64,000 bases of DNA, from the NCBI RefSeq assembly GCF_017603965.1, contig NZ_CP071955.1, positions 1,240,001 to 1,304,000 of the forward strand, written 5' to 3'. The notes beneath the pieces were generated by a model, which saw only the letters and a list, made by a program, of their open reading frames with translations, had not been told where the DNA came from and ran no database searches. Positions within the stretch are counted from its first letter, which is position 1; every line of letters starts with the position of its first letter. Below, in pieces: positions 40,347 to 49,395 of this stretch. The position numbers and the translations under genes are program-made. Origin of the DNA: Xanthomonas fragariae. GTDB lineage: Bacteria > Pseudomonadota > Gammaproteobacteria > Xanthomonadales > Xanthomonadaceae.

Positions 40347-40690
40347 GGAGTCGGGATTGGGGATTCGTAAAAGTGCAAGAACGATGTTTCTTAACGCCTT
40401 AGAGCGGCTAACAAAACGTAGCGAGCAGTCGTCGGGTGGGTGCGGACGGCGCGGAGGAACCGGAGTGTAGGCGTGGTACATGCCGATTCCGAGCACCGAC
40501 CGCGCCCTCCTGGCGGCGCAGTCATTTTGTTAGCCGCTCTTAGTCGGATACATGGATTGGGGCGTTGGTCTGAGTCTTATCGTGTGGCACGTGCACCAGC
40601 GTACGGACGTCTGGCGCAAGCGCCGTAGTTCGGCGAAAGGCTTTTCCGAATCCCGAATCCCGAATCCCGAATCCCGAATCCCGAATTCCC
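40347..40690. repeat. Heptamer-armed hairpin element, apparently interrupted by MITE copy D
   Basis: The left arm GTCGGGATTGGGGATTCG-TAAAAG (40347-40370) and the right arm GGCTTTTCCGAA followed by five TCCCGAA heptamers (40651-40685) are complementary and would form the same hairpin as at 52995 and 44054. Here they are about 270 bp apart because a 144-bp MITE-like copy lies between them. Confidence 0.6.
40399..40542 (+). repeat. MITE-like dispersed element, copy D
   Basis: 144 bp with ends TTAGAGCGGCTAACAAAACG and TTTTGTTAGCCGCTCTTA, nearly identical to copy C through the interior (TAGCGAGCAGTCGTCGGGTG; GTACATGCCGATTCCGAGCA). It sits between the two arms of a heptamer-armed hairpin element. 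Confidence 0.8.
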
Positions 40691-40691
40691 G

Positions 40692-40775
40692 CCCTCAGCC
40701 CTCAGCCCTCAGCCCTCAGCCCTCAGCCCTCAGCCCTCAGCCCTCAGCCCTCAGCCCTCAGCCCTCAGCCCTCAG
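40692..40775. repeat. CCCTCAG heptanucleotide array, 12 perfect copies
   Basis: Twelve uninterrupted CCCTCAG units, 84 bp. The last unit contains the sufS stop codon (TGA on the minus strand at 40774-40772), so the array starts exactly at the end of sufS. Copy number should vary by slippage without changing the protein. Confidence 0.95.
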
Positions 40776-42016
40776 CCCAGCAGCCGACTCACCTTCACCA
40801 GCGCAGCAACAAAGCGCTCGATCTCGTCATGCGTGTTGTAGAACGCCAGCGAGGCGCGGCAGGTTGCGGCGACGCCGTAGTACTGCAGCAGCGGATGCGC
40901 GCAATGCTGGCCGGAGCGGATCGCGACGCCTTCCAGGTCGAGCAGGGTGGCCAGATCGTGTGCGTGTGCGCCTTCGATCAGGAACGACACCACCGCCGCC
41001 TTGTCCGGTGTGGTGCCGAAGATGCGCAAGCCATCGATGCGCTGCAGCTCTTCGGTGAAATGCGCGAGCAGTTCGGCTTCGTGTGCCTCCACGTTCGTCA
41101 GACCGACCGACTCCAGGTAATCCACTGCTGCACCCAAACCGATGAAACCGGCAATATTCGGCGTGCCCGCTTCGAACTTGTGCGGGGCATCGTTGAACAC
41201 GGTGCCGTCGAAGCTGACTTCCTTGATCATCTCGCCGCCGCCCAGAAATGGCGGCATCGCCTGCAAGTGTTCGCGACGTGCCCACAGCGCGCCGGTGCCG
41301 GTCGGGCCGCACATCTTGTGGCCGGTGATGGCATAAAAGTCGCAGCCAATGGCGGCCACGTCGATGCGCCGATGCGGCGCGGCCTGCGAGCCGTCCACCA
41401 CGGTGACGATGCCGCGCTTGCGCGCGTCGCGGCAGATCTCGCGGACTGGATTGACCGTGCCCAGCACGTTGGACACGTGCGTGATTGCGAGCAGCTTGAC
41501 CTCCGGCGTCATCGCCTTGCGCAATGCGTCCAGATCCAGTGCGCCATCGGGCGTGATTTCCGCCACGCGAATGGTCGCGCCGGTGCGTTGCGCCACCAGC
41601 TGCCACGGCACGATGTTGGCGTGGTGCTCCATGCGCGAGATCAGGATCACATCGCCAGCGTCCAGGCGCGGCAACGCCCACGAATACGCCACCAGATTGA
41701 TCGCAAACGTGGTCCCGCTGCACAGCACCAGTTCGTTAGCGCGCACATTGAGCAAGCGCGCCAGTTTGCTGCGCGCGCCTTCGAAGGCGTCGGTGGCTTC
41801 GGTCCCCAAGGCATGCACGGCGCGGCTGACGTTTGCGTTCTGACGCCGGTAGAACTCGTCGGTTGCGGCAATCACCTGCAACGGCTTTTGGGCGGTGTTG
41901 GCGTTGTCGAAATAGATCAGCGGCTTGCCATGCACCTGCCGCATCAGCAACGGAAAATCCAGACGTACGCGGCCCCAATCGGACGCGTCGCTCTGCGGGA
42001 TGGCCGGTGCGTTCAT
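40772..42016 (-). CDS. sufS: Cysteine desulfurase SufS
   Basis: 414-aa PLP enzyme (group II) that takes sulfur from cysteine for Fe-S cluster assembly. The PLP lysine is in YAITGHKMCGPTG and the persulfide cysteine region is AIRSGQHCAHPLLQ. It begins with a 4-bp overlap with sufD. Its stop lies in a CCCTCAG array. No sufE follows in this operon. Confidence 0.95.
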   Translation of the reverse strand: MNAPAIPQSDASDWGRVRLDFPLLMRQVHGKPLIYFDNANTAQKPLQVIAATDEFYRRQNANVSRAVHALGTEATDAFEGARSKLARLLNVRANELVLCSGTTFAINLVAYSWALPRLDAGDVILISRMEHHANIVPWQLVAQRTGATIRVAEITPDGALDLDALRKAMTPEVKLLAITHVSNVLGTVNPVREICRDARKRGIVTVVDGSQAAPHRRIDVAAIGCDFYAITGHKMCGPTGTGALWARREHLQAMPPFLGGGEMIKEVSFDGTVFNDAPHKFEAGTPNIAGFIGLGAAVDYLESVGLTNVEAHEAELLAHFTEELQRIDGLRIFGTTPDKAAVVSFLIEGAHAHDLATLLDLEGVAIRSGQHCAHPLLQYYGVAATCRASLAFYNTHDEIERFVAALVKVSRLLG

Positions 42017-43275
42017 GCCACGCCTGCCAAGGTCAACGCGCTGCGCAGCTGCGCTGCCAGTACCGTGCTCAGCGCAGTTGGCAGTCTGCGCAAGGGCTCG
42101 TGGCAGAACGCGGCGCTGAGCAAGCGCTGCGCGTCGGCTTGCGGCAAGCCGCGCGAGCGCAGATAGAACAATGCGTTGTCGTCGAGCTGGCCGACGGTGG
42201 CGCCATGCGCGGCCTGTACTTCGTCGGCATCGATCACCAGCACAGGCTGGGTGTCGATTTCGGCATTGGCCGATAGCAGCAGATTCTTGTTGGACAACCG
42301 CGCATCGGTGCCGTCGGCGCCCTGGTGGATATGGATGCCGCCATGGAACACCACGCGGCTGCGATCGGCGCCCACGCCACGCCAGACCAGCTCGCAGGCA
42401 GTGTCGCGGGCGATATGCTCGATGCCAAGGCGTGTGTCGACATGCCGGCGTCCATTGCCGAGCAGCACGCCATTGGCGGTGAGCTGGGCATTGTTGCCTT
42501 CCAGGCGCACGTTGAGCTCGTGCCGCGACAGACCGGCGCCCAGTTCCAGGTCCACACGCTGGTAGCGCGCATTGCGTGCCAGCACTGCATCGGTGCGCAG
42601 CAGTGAAGTCGCATACGCACTATCGGCCTGCACGCGCGCGTGCGACAACCTCGCATCCTGCGCCAGATTCACATGCATCACGCTGTTATCCAGATGCGCG
42701 GCGTCGCCGACATGCAGGTGATGTTCGACCACATTCAGTGCAGCACCGACATGCAACTCGATCAGATGCCGGTGATGCCAGTACAGATCGTGCTCGCCGG
42801 CAACGCTAACAAAAACTAGGTGTAACGCAAGCTCGATCTGCGCGCCTTCCTGCACACGTACCAGCACGCCCTCGTCGGCAAGCGCGGCATTGAGGCGGGC
42901 GAAGATTTCATCGCTGCGTTCGAAACAGCGGCCGAGCAGTTGCTGTGCATCGTCGTTGGCCACCAGGGACGCGGAGAAAGTCTCCAGATGCAAGCCTTCA
43001 GGCAGCGTCGAAAGATCGCTCAATGCCTCGGACGGACGCCCGTTGACGAACACCATTCGCGGCACCGGGATATCGTCCAGCACGGCGGCATCGACCAACG
43101 TCGGCACCAGCGGCGCGGTCTGAAAACTGCGCCGCTCCAGCTGCCGTAGCGAGGTGTATTTCCAGGCTTCGGCACGTGGGCCGGGCAGGCCGGTCTGCAG
43201 CGCAGCATCGAGTTCGGCCCGGCGCGCGTCGTTGCCGCAGAAGCCGCGGGCGAGGGATTCCAGCAAGGCGCTCAT
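42013..43275 (-). CDS. sufD: Fe-S cluster assembly protein SufD
   Basis: 420-aa beta-helix scaffold subunit that joins SufB and SufC. The C-terminal family block RGLPQADAQRLLSAAFCHEPL is present, as is VFHGGIHIHQGADGTDA-LSNKNLLLS. It is coupled on both sides: a 1-bp overlap with sufC (TGATG) and 4 bp with sufS. Confidence 0.95.
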   Translation of the reverse strand: MSALLESLARGFCGNDARRAELDAALQTGLPGPRAEAWKYTSLRQLERRSFQTAPLVPTLVDAAVLDDIPVPRMVFVNGRPSEALSDLSTLPEGLHLETFSASLVANDDAQQLLGRCFERSDEIFARLNAALADEGVLVRVQEGAQIELALHLVFVSVAGEHDLYWHHRHLIELHVGAALNVVEHHLHVGDAAHLDNSVMHVNLAQDARLSHARVQADSAYATSLLRTDAVLARNARYQRVDLELGAGLSRHELNVRLEGNNAQLTANGVLLGNGRRHVDTRLGIEHIARDTACELVWRGVGADRSRVVFHGGIHIHQGADGTDARLSNKNLLLSANAEIDTQPVLVIDADEVQAAHGATVGQLDDNALFYLRSRGLPQADAQRLLSAAFCHEPLRRLPTALSTVLAAQLRSALTLAGVA

Positions 43276-44039
43276 CAGGCAGCCGCCTCAGGCACCACAC
43301 GGTCCTTCAGGAAGTGGTAACCGTGCTTTTCCAGTTCCAACGCCAACTCCGGGCCGCCGCTCTGCACGATGCGGCCTTCGGCCAGCACATGCACCACGTC
43401 CGGCTTGATGTAGTCGAGCAGGCGCTGATAGTGCGTGATCACCAGGAACGAGCGTTCCGGCGAACGTAGCGCATTGACGCCGTCGGCCACGCTTTTGAGC
43501 GCGTCGATGTCCAGGCCGGAGTCGGTTTCATCCAGAATGGCGAGCTTGGGCTCTAGCACGGCCAGTTGAAAGATCTCGTTGCGCTTTTTTTCGCCACCGG
43601 AGAAACCTTCATTGACGCCGCGATGCAGCAGCTCGTCCTTCAGATGCAGCACGGCGAGCTTCTGGCGCACCAGCTTGAGGAACTGCATCGAATCCAGCGC
43701 GTCTTCACCACGCGCCTTGCGCTGCGCATTGAGTGCCGCACGAAGGAAGTAGGTGTTGTTGACGCCGGGGATTTCCACCGGGTACTGAAACGCCAGGAAC
43801 AGGCCAGCAGCAGCGCGCGCTTCCGGCGCCAGATCGAGCAGATCGGCGCCTTCGAACTGCACAGTGCCCGCGCCGACCTCATACCCGTCGCGGCCGGCCA
43901 ACACATAGCCTAACGTGGATTTACCCGCGCCATTGGGCCCCATGATGGCGTGCACCTGGCCGGGTTGGATGTCCAGCGACAGGCCTTTGAGGATTTCTTT
44001 GCCGGCGATGCTGGCGTGGAGGTTGTTGATCTTCAGCAT
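43275..44039 (-). CDS. sufC: Fe-S cluster assembly ATPase SufC
   Basis: 254-aa ABC-type ATPase. Walker A GPNGAGKSTLG, the SufC signature FSGGEKKRNEI and Walker B LAILDETDSGLDIDAL are intact. The start at 44039 (MLKINNLHASIAG) was chosen; upstream sequence is a hairpin element. It drives the conformational change of SufBCD during cluster assembly. Confidence 0.96.
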   Translation of the reverse strand: MLKINNLHASIAGKEILKGLSLDIQPGQVHAIMGPNGAGKSTLGYVLAGRDGYEVGAGTVQFEGADLLDLAPEARAAAGLFLAFQYPVEIPGVNNTYFLRAALNAQRKARGEDALDSMQFLKLVRQKLAVLHLKDELLHRGVNEGFSGGEKKRNEIFQLAVLEPKLAILDETDSGLDIDALKSVADGVNALRSPERSFLVITHYQRLLDYIKPDVVHVLAEGRIVQSGGPELALELEKHGYHFLKDRVVPEAAA

Positions 44040-44053
44040 GGGATGTGTAATTC

Positions 44054-44129
44054 GAGATTCGGGATTGGTAAAAGCAGGCAGCTCGGACGGCACTCGGAGC
44101 GGGGGCTTTGCCAATCCCCGATCCCCAAT
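44054..44129. repeat. Heptamer-armed hairpin element between sufB and sufC
   Basis: The left arm GAGATTCGGGATTGGTAAAAGC (44054-44075) and the right arm GCTTTGCCAATCCCCGATCC (44105-44124) are nearly complementary with a loop of about 30 bases. It fills the 111-bp sufB-sufC spacer in an otherwise overlapping operon, so the hairpin must be in the mRNA just before the sufC start. Confidence 0.65.
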
Positions 44130-44150
44130 GCCTATTGCCTGAAGGCAGCG

Positions 44151-45608
44151 TCAGCCCACGCTGCCTTCCAGCGAGACTTCCAGCAGCTTCTTGGCTTCCA
44201 CTGCGAACTCCATCGGCAGTTCGCGGAACACCTGCTTGCAGAAGCCGTCTACGATCAACGACACCGCGTCTTCCTGGCTGATACCGCGTGCGCGGCAATA
44301 GAACAGCTGATCGTCGCTGATCTTGGAGGTGGTGGCCTCGTGCTCGACGGTGGCGCCCGGATTTTTCACCTCGATATAGGGAAAAGTGTGCGCGCCGCAC
44401 TGCTTGCCGATCAATAGCGAATCGCACTGCGTATGATTGCGTGCGCCATCGGCATTGCGGTCTACCTTGACCAGACCGCGATAGGTATTTTGCCCAAGCC
44501 CGGCGCTGATTCCCTTGCTGACGATCTTGCTCTTGGTGCGCTTGCCGATGTGGATCATCTTGGTGCCAGTATCGGCCTGCTGACGATGGTGGGTCAGAGC
44601 GACCGAATGGAACTCGCCCGCCGAGTCGTCGCCGAGCAGCACGCAGGACGGATACTTCCAGGTGATCGCCGAACCGGTTTCGACCTGGGTCCAGGTAACC
44701 TTGCTGCGCGCGCCACGGCATTCGGCACGCTTGGTGACGAAGTTGTAGATGCCGCCGCGGCCTTGTTCATCGCCCGGGTACCAGTTCTGCACGGTCGAAT
44801 ACTTGATCTGGGCATCTTCCAGCGCGACCAGCTCGACCACTGCGGCGTGCAGCTGGTTTTCATCGCGCATCGGCGCGGTACAGCCTTCCAGGTACGACAC
44901 GTATGCCTTGTCCTCACACACAATCAAGGTGCGCTCGAACTGCCCGGTGTGGCCGGCATTGATGCGGAAATAGGTGCTCAATTCCATTGGGCAACGCACG
45001 CCTGCCGGAATGAACACGAAGCTGCCATCGGAGAACACCGCCGAATTGAGCGCGGCGAAATAGTTGTCGCAGACCGGCACCACGCTGCCCAGATACTGTT
45101 TGACGATCTCCGGATGTTCCTTGATCGCTTCGGACATCGAGCAGAAGATCACGCCCTTTTCGGCCAGTTCCTTGCGGAAGGTAGTGCCGACCGAGACCGA
45201 ATCGAACACCGCATCCACGGCCACGCCGGCTAGCCTGGCGCGCTCGTGCAACGGCACGCCGAGTTTGTCATAGGTGTCGATCAGCTCTTTGGGTACGTCA
45301 TCCAGCGAGGCGTACTTCGGCCCCTTTGGTGCGGAGTAGTAGCTCAACGCCTGGAAATCGATCGGCGCGATATTCAACTTCGCCCACTCCGGCATCGGCA
45401 TCTTCAACCAATGGCGGTATGCCTCAAGACGCCAGTCGGTCATCCATTGCGGCTCGTCTTTCTTAGCCGACACCGCACGGATGACGTCTTCGTCCAGACC
45501 GGGCGGGAGCGAGTCGGATTCGATCTCGGTGATAAAGCCGGCGTCGTAGCGTCGGCCCAGCCGTTCGAGGATCTCGGCGTTCTGCGGAGGAGCAAGTTCG
45601 GTGGCCAT
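44151..45608 (-). CDS. sufB: Fe-S cluster assembly protein SufB
   Basis: 485-aa scaffold subunit. Family blocks include [35 protein letters not shown] (conserved Cys), KWTxP-like [20 protein letters not shown], and the C-terminal [20 protein letters not shown]. It is first of the sufBCDS genes, 15 bp after the Rrf2 regulator. Confidence 0.96.
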   Translation of the reverse strand: MATELAPPQNAEILERLGRRYDAGFITEIESDSLPPGLDEDVIRAVSAKKDEPQWMTDWRLEAYRHWLKMPMPEWAKLNIAPIDFQALSYYSAPKGPKYASLDDVPKELIDTYDKLGVPLHERARLAGVAVDAVFDSVSVGTTFRKELAEKGVIFCSMSEAIKEHPEIVKQYLGSVVPVCDNYFAALNSAVFSDGSFVFIPAGVRCPMELSTYFRINAGHTGQFERTLIVCEDKAYVSYLEGCTAPMRDENQLHAAVVELVALEDAQIKYSTVQNWYPGDEQGRGGIYNFVTKRAECRGARSKVTWTQVETGSAITWKYPSCVLLGDDSAGEFHSVALTHHRQQADTGTKMIHIGKRTKSKIVSKGISAGLGQNTYRGLVKVDRNADGARNHTQCDSLLIGKQCGAHTFPYIEVKNPGATVEHEATTSKISDDQLFYCRARGISQEDAVSLIVDGFCKQVFRELPMEFAVEAKKLLEVSLEGSVG

Positions 45609-45623
45609 CGGGCTGCCTACAGG

Positions 45624-46082
45624 TCAGGTGGTCGCGACGCGTGCGGCGATGGAACGCCGACGGCTGTCGCCAGGGAAAGAAAGAGGCTGCAACATTTGCG
45701 CAAGTGTGACGCGACGCAGCGCATCGCCGACTACGTCGTTGATCAACCGCCAGTTCGAGCGCACGCCGCATTTCTGCGCGATGCCGCACTGGCTGTGATC
45801 CTGGCTGCATTCGGTGATTGCCAACGGGCCTTCCATTGCTTCGACGATTTCCACCAAAGTGATTTCACTGGCCATGCGTGCAAGCCGGTAGCCGCCATGC
45901 ACGCCACGCAGCCCTTCGACCAGGCCCGCTTGCGACAACGGTTTTAGGATCTTGCTCACGGTTGGCGCTTCCAGCCCTGCGTGTTCGGCCAATTCGCTTG
46001 CGCTGAGCACCTGATCGCTGTGTGCGGCCAATACGGTCAGCACGACGGTGGCATAATCGGTGAGTTTGGTGACGCGCAACAT
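45624..46082 (-). CDS. Rrf2-family regulator of the SUF operon
   Basis: 152 aa with an N-terminal winged helix (KLTDYATVVLTVLAAH; LSASELAEHAGLEAPTVSKIL; LVEGLRGVHGGYRLAR) and three cysteines (ECSQDHSQCGIAQKC) placed as the cluster ligands of IscR-type proteins. It leads the sufBCDS operon and most likely autoregulates it according to Fe-S status. It corresponds to the Xanthomonas-type SUF regulator rather than IscR of an isc operon. The start is the ATG at 46082 (MLRVTKLTDYA). Confidence 0.93.
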   Translation of the reverse strand: MLRVTKLTDYATVVLTVLAAHSDQVLSASELAEHAGLEAPTVSKILKPLSQAGLVEGLRGVHGGYRLARMASEITLVEIVEAMEGPLAITECSQDHSQCGIAQKCGVRSNWRLINDVVGDALRRVTLAQMLQPLSFPGDSRRRSIAARVATT

Positions 46083-46255
46083 GAGGAGAGCGGAAATCCT
46101 AAAGCGGACCGAAATTGTACTCTTTACAGAAGGGCAGGGCCAACAGCCGGGTTCAGCCAGCGGCAAGCGCAGGGCGTTGCAGGCCAGGGCACGCTTGTGC
46201 TTGGCGCATCGACGCGCTGCAGTCACAATGAACGGCCCCATCACCGGACCCCTTC

Positions 46256-46723
46256 ATGTCGCGCAAAGTTGCCGCCCGCAAGTCACGTATCCACGGCAAT
46301 GGCATGTTTGCCCTCGTCCCGCTCCGCAAGGGCGAGCGCATCATTCAATATAAGGGGCGTTTGCGCACGCACGCAGAAGTGGATGCCGATGACAGCGGCG
46401 GTGTGGAGAGCGGGCACACGTTCCTGTTCACGCTCAACGACGATTATGTGCTGGATGCCAACTACGAAGGCAATGTCGCGCGCTGGATCAACCACAGCTG
46501 CAATCCCAATTGCGAAGCGGTCATCGAAGAGGCCGAAGGCGACGACCGCAGCAAGGACAAGATCTTCATCGAGGCCAAGCGCGCGATAAAGGCCGGCCAA
46601 GAGCTCACCTACAACTACGGCATCACCCTGAGCGAGCGCCACACACCGCGCTTGAAGAAGATCTGGGAATGCCGTTGCGGCTCGAAAAATTGCACCGGCA
46701 CTATCTTGCAGCCCAAGCGCTGA
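46256..46723 (+). CDS. SET-domain protein-lysine methyltransferase
   Basis: 155-aa stand-alone SET protein. It has the N-terminal SxIHGNGMFAL block, the SAM/active-site motif RWINHSCNPNCEA, the catalytic ELTYNYGI tyrosine, and a post-SET zinc motif CRCGSKNCTG. Bacterial SET proteins of this type occur in Xanthomonas, Chlamydia and others, some acting on histone-like proteins. It diverges from the SUF regulator with 173 bp between. The substrate is unknown. Confidence 0.9.
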   Translation: MSRKVAARKSRIHGNGMFALVPLRKGERIIQYKGRLRTHAEVDADDSGGVESGHTFLFTLNDDYVLDANYEGNVARWINHSCNPNCEAVIEEAEGDDRSKDKIFIEAKRAIKAGQELTYNYGITLSERHTPRLKKIWECRCGSKNCTGTILQPKR

Positions 46724-46819
46724 GCACTCGCACATTGTCGTCGCACTAATGCGACGACGCACACATCGGTTCACCGATGCGCAACAGACGCCTGCCTAAG
46801 GTCCGGGCTTCTTTGCAGT

Positions 46820-46990
46820 ATGGAGGCCACTCTTACGATCAAAACCGATCTAAGCAATGCCGGCGCACGCTGGCAGGATTCAGAGCTGGTGGTGGATGTG
46901 CACCTGATCACCAGCCGCAAGCCCGATGACATTCCAGCCTTCAGCGCTGCAGTGGCGAAGGCCTTGGCAGGGTCATTGGCGTATCAGTAG
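46820..46990 (+). pseudogene. C-terminal remnant of a DJ-1/PfpI-family protein
   Basis: A 56-codon frame beginning MEATLTIKTDLSNAGARWQD ends with ELVVDVHLITSRKPDDIPAF. This matches the last part of PfpI/YhbO-type amidotransferase-fold proteins (DxEVVVDGNLITSRxPDDLPAF). The upstream three quarters, with the catalytic Cys, are absent. It is probably a deletion relic; whether it is translated is unclear. Confidence 0.6.
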
Positions 46991-47108
46991 ATGGAATCGC
47001 GAAGGCTCGGCATTGAGACGTCGGGCCTTTGTCTGAATGCAGCATCCGATGCGTTGTACGTCGCTATCAGTGCACCAACCATGATCCAGATAGCGAGACT
47101 GCGGATGC

Positions 47109-47705
47109 TTATTTCCCGGACAGCGCCGCCGCCGGTACCAGTTGTTCGATGTTCTGATTGAAGTTCACCGCCACACGTCCGTTCTGGATGCCAACCGATT
47201 CCACCTGCACATTCCCCATCACCGCAGCGATTGCCGGGTCGATGCGATAGATCGGTTCCTTGCGCGCGTAATCGGCCAGCCAAGCGTTGAGTAGCTGGCG
47301 CGTGCTGTTGTCGAGTTGCGCACCGGCATTGGCAGGGCGAAAATCGTCGATGGTGGGTTGATCGAGATAGAAGCCCTGCTTGGCGGTGTCGTAGCGCAAC
47401 GCACTGGTCAAGGTTACGTTGCCGACCGGCGCCGGGTCGCCGCCGGCAGTTGCCAGCGCCAGATCGAACGCCATTTTGAGCCGATCGCCCGGCGGCAGGG
47501 ACAATGCCGGATTACTGACCGTCATTTCGACCAATCCACCCAATGCATCATGTGTCTTCGGAAAGCGGCCACCCAGGAATTGCTGCAGGTCGCTGGCTTG
47601 CACGCTGATCTGATGTCCCTGGATCTGCGGCGCGGCCCATGCGCTGGCGATGGGCATTGCCAGGGCGAGGGCAAGCATGGAACCGGCAAGCGAACGCAGT
47701 TTCAT
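47109..47705 (-). CDS. DUF1439 exported protein
   Basis: 198 aa with a signal peptide (MKLRSLAGSMLALALAMPIASA, cleaved after AWA). The mature part resembles DUF1439/YceB-like lipid-binding proteins (ISVQASDLQQFLGGRFPK; GNVTLTSALRYDTAKQGFYLDQPTI; GRVAVNFNQ). No lipobox cysteine is seen, unlike YceB. It is coupled to the DUF3861 gene by a 4-bp overlap. Confidence 0.8.
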   Translation of the reverse strand: MKLRSLAGSMLALALAMPIASAWAAPQIQGHQISVQASDLQQFLGGRFPKTHDALGGLVEMTVSNPALSLPPGDRLKMAFDLALATAGGDPAPVGNVTLTSALRYDTAKQGFYLDQPTIDDFRPANAGAQLDNSTRQLLNAWLADYARKEPIYRIDPAIAAVMGNVQVESVGIQNGRVAVNFNQNIEQLVPAAALSGK

Positions 47706-48130
47706 CGGGTGACTCCGGCAACAGGTAGCATCACATTAGTCAGTGCCGGTGAACCACGGGTTAGCGCAGCACCGGCTTGGGTGCGCAGTGTAGCGGCTAC
47801 GTGCGGCGGGGTAGCTCTCAGGCGCCAGGCGTCGGCTGCACGCGCTGCAGACGTTCCAGCCAGCAGCAATTGCAATTTTGGCCGTAAGGCATCCAATGCA
47901 TCGCTGGATTGTGCGCGCGGGCGGGCGGCCAGATCTTCCAGCAATTGGGAGCCAACCGTCAGCGCGGCGCATTCGTCGCTGCTCAGGTCGCGGCGCAGGT
48001 GCAGCTCTTCGAGCAAGCGCATCCAGTCGACGCGCGCGCGTTGTTCGAATTCGATGGTGCAGCGATCGTTGCAAGGGCGCCCGTCGCTTTCGATGGGCGT
48101 GACCGTAATGCGATAGCGTTTGCGGGGCAT
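47702..48130 (-). CDS. DUF3861 protein with an extra C-terminal tail
   Basis: 142 aa. Residues 1-85 fit DUF3861 (KRYRITVTPIESDGRP; LDLSSDEC-like DLSSDECAALTVGSQLLEDL). Family members are normally near 90-100 aa; here an Ala/Arg-rich tail of about 50 residues follows. Its stop overlaps the next gene (ATGA). The function is unknown. The ATG at 48130 starts the family homology. Confidence 0.75.
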   Translation of the reverse strand: MPRKRYRITVTPIESDGRPCNDRCTIEFEQRARVDWMRLLEELHLRRDLSSDECAALTVGSQLLEDLAARPRAQSSDALDALRPKLQLLLAGTSAARAADAWRLRATPPHVAATLRTQAGAALTRGSPALTNVMLPVAGVTR

Positions 48131-48221
48131 GGAGGTCGCGTCTTTTCCGGGCTGGCTCCACCATAGGCGCAGGACGCAGTAGCCTCGATAGGTCAGGCCA
48201 TGACGCAGTGTTCCAGCGCGC

Positions 48222-48893
48222 TCAGTTTGCGGGCTGTGGCGCGGGTTTGCGCAGCAACGGCAGCGGATCGTACGCACCGTTGCGTCCATAGACACCATAG
48301 TGCAGATGCGGCGGCGTACCGCGCGCATTGCCGGTGGTGCCGACCATGCCAAGCTGCGTGCCGGGCTCGACCACATCGCCGACTTCCAGGCCTGCAGCCC
48401 AGTCGTCCAGATGCGCATAGTAATGCCGCTCCATTGCCGGACCCAGCAGCCAGACCTGCTTGCCGCCCAAGCCTTGATCCCTGATGGCGCTGACTACCCC
48501 GCGCGTTGCGGCCACCACTGGCGTGCCGCGTGGCGCGAAAATATCCACGCCTGCATGCGTGCGGTCGCGACCACGGGGCGCGCCAAAGGTGCCCGTAATC
48601 TGCCGCGCCCGCACGCCTTCGACCGGGATGCGCAACCGCGTAGGCGGTGGCGTCTGCGACAACTTCCACTTGGTGCGCAGTTGATCGGCAATCGGCAGCT
48701 GCCAGGCCCAGCGCGCTGCCACGCCCAGGGCGCACAGCAGCGCGATCGAAACCAGAACGCTGCGCACCCGGCGTGCAGGGCTACGGGGCGATGATGGACG
48801 TGCTGTTGATGGAGGCGTGGTCGATGAATCGCTCACAAGCACCTGCGCGTTGCGAATCGACAGGCAGGGTAGGGCAGCGGCGATGAGCGGCAT
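48222..48893 (-). CDS. M23-family peptidase (LytM domain), membrane anchored
   Basis: 223 aa from the ATG at 48893 (a TTG at 48911 is an alternative). A Ser/Pro-rich N-terminus precedes one membrane segment (VRSVLVSIALLCALGVAARWAW), then an M23 domain with zinc motifs HAGVDIFAPRGTPV (H-x3-D) and PPHLHYGVY (HxH). All metal ligands are present, so it could be an active peptidoglycan endopeptidase. The upstream HU gene is closed by a terminator, so it has its own promoter or relies on read-through. Confidence 0.9.
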   Translation of the reverse strand: MPLIAAALPCLSIRNAQVLVSDSSTTPPSTARPSSPRSPARRVRSVLVSIALLCALGVAARWAWQLPIADQLRTKWKLSQTPPPTRLRIPVEGVRARQITGTFGAPRGRDRTHAGVDIFAPRGTPVVAATRGVVSAIRDQGLGGKQVWLLGPAMERHYYAHLDDWAAGLEVGDVVEPGTQLGMVGTTGNARGTPPHLHYGVYGRNGAYDPLPLLRKPAPQPAN

Positions 48894-48920
48894 GTGCTGT
48901 GCGCGCTGCAACGCGAGTGT

Positions 48921-48946
48921 AAAAAAGGCGGCCCGGAGGCCGCCTT
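48921..48946 (-). terminator. Rho-independent terminator of the HU-like gene
   Basis: On the minus strand GGCGGCC-TCCG-GGCCGCC followed by six T. It is a perfect 7-bp GC stem with tetraloop, 24 bp after the HU-like stop codon. Confidence 0.9.
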
Positions 48947-48969
48947 GATGCCACTGGATGCGTGCTCGA

Positions 48970-49395
48970 TTAGAGCGCGGCGTCCTTCAACTTCTTCAGC
49001 AGGCGAGCCTTGACCTTGAAGCTGGCCGGCTTGGCGGCGAAGGTCTGCTCTTCCTTGGTGAAGGGGTTGATGCCCTTGCGCTTCGGTTTGGCCGGCACGT
49101 GGACGCTGGTCAGCTTGAGCATGCCCGGCAGGGTGAACGAGCCGGCGCCCTTCTTGTTCAACGATGCGTGTGCAACGGCTTCCAGCGTAGACAGCACGGC
49201 GCGGACGTCCTTCGGAGCCAGCTCGGTGGTTTCGGCGATGTGCGCGACCAGGCCTGTCTTGCTCAGTGCCTCTTTGATCGGCTTGGGCGCGGCGGACTTT
49301 GCAGCAGCGGCCTTGGCCGGTTTCGCAGTCTTGGTGGCGGCGACCTTTTTCACTGCCTTTTTGGGGGCAGCCTTCTTAGCGGCAGTTTTTGCCAT
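48970..49395 (-). CDS. HU-family DNA-binding protein with a histone-H1-like N-terminal tail
   Basis: 141 aa. The first about 40 residues are Lys/Ala/Pro-rich (AKKAAPKKAVKKVAATKTAK), like histone H1 tails. Residues 41-141 form an HU/IHF fold (KEALSKTGLVAHIAETTELA; GAGSFTLPGMLKLTSVHVPA; RKGINPFTKEEQTF) in which the usual GRNPQTG arm reads KGINPFTKEEQ. It is a nucleoid protein. It is monocistronic, with its own terminator. Confidence 0.9.
   Translation of the reverse strand: MAKTAAKKAAPKKAVKKVAATKTAKPAKAAAAKSAAPKPIKEALSKTGLVAHIAETTELAPKDVRAVLSTLEAVAHASLNKKGAGSFTLPGMLKLTSVHVPAKPKRKGINPFTKEEQTFAAKPASFKVKARLLKKLKDAAL

Noticed and set aside
40651..40775. CRISPR-like array
   Set aside because: Units are 7 bp with no spacers, so these are simple tandem repeats.
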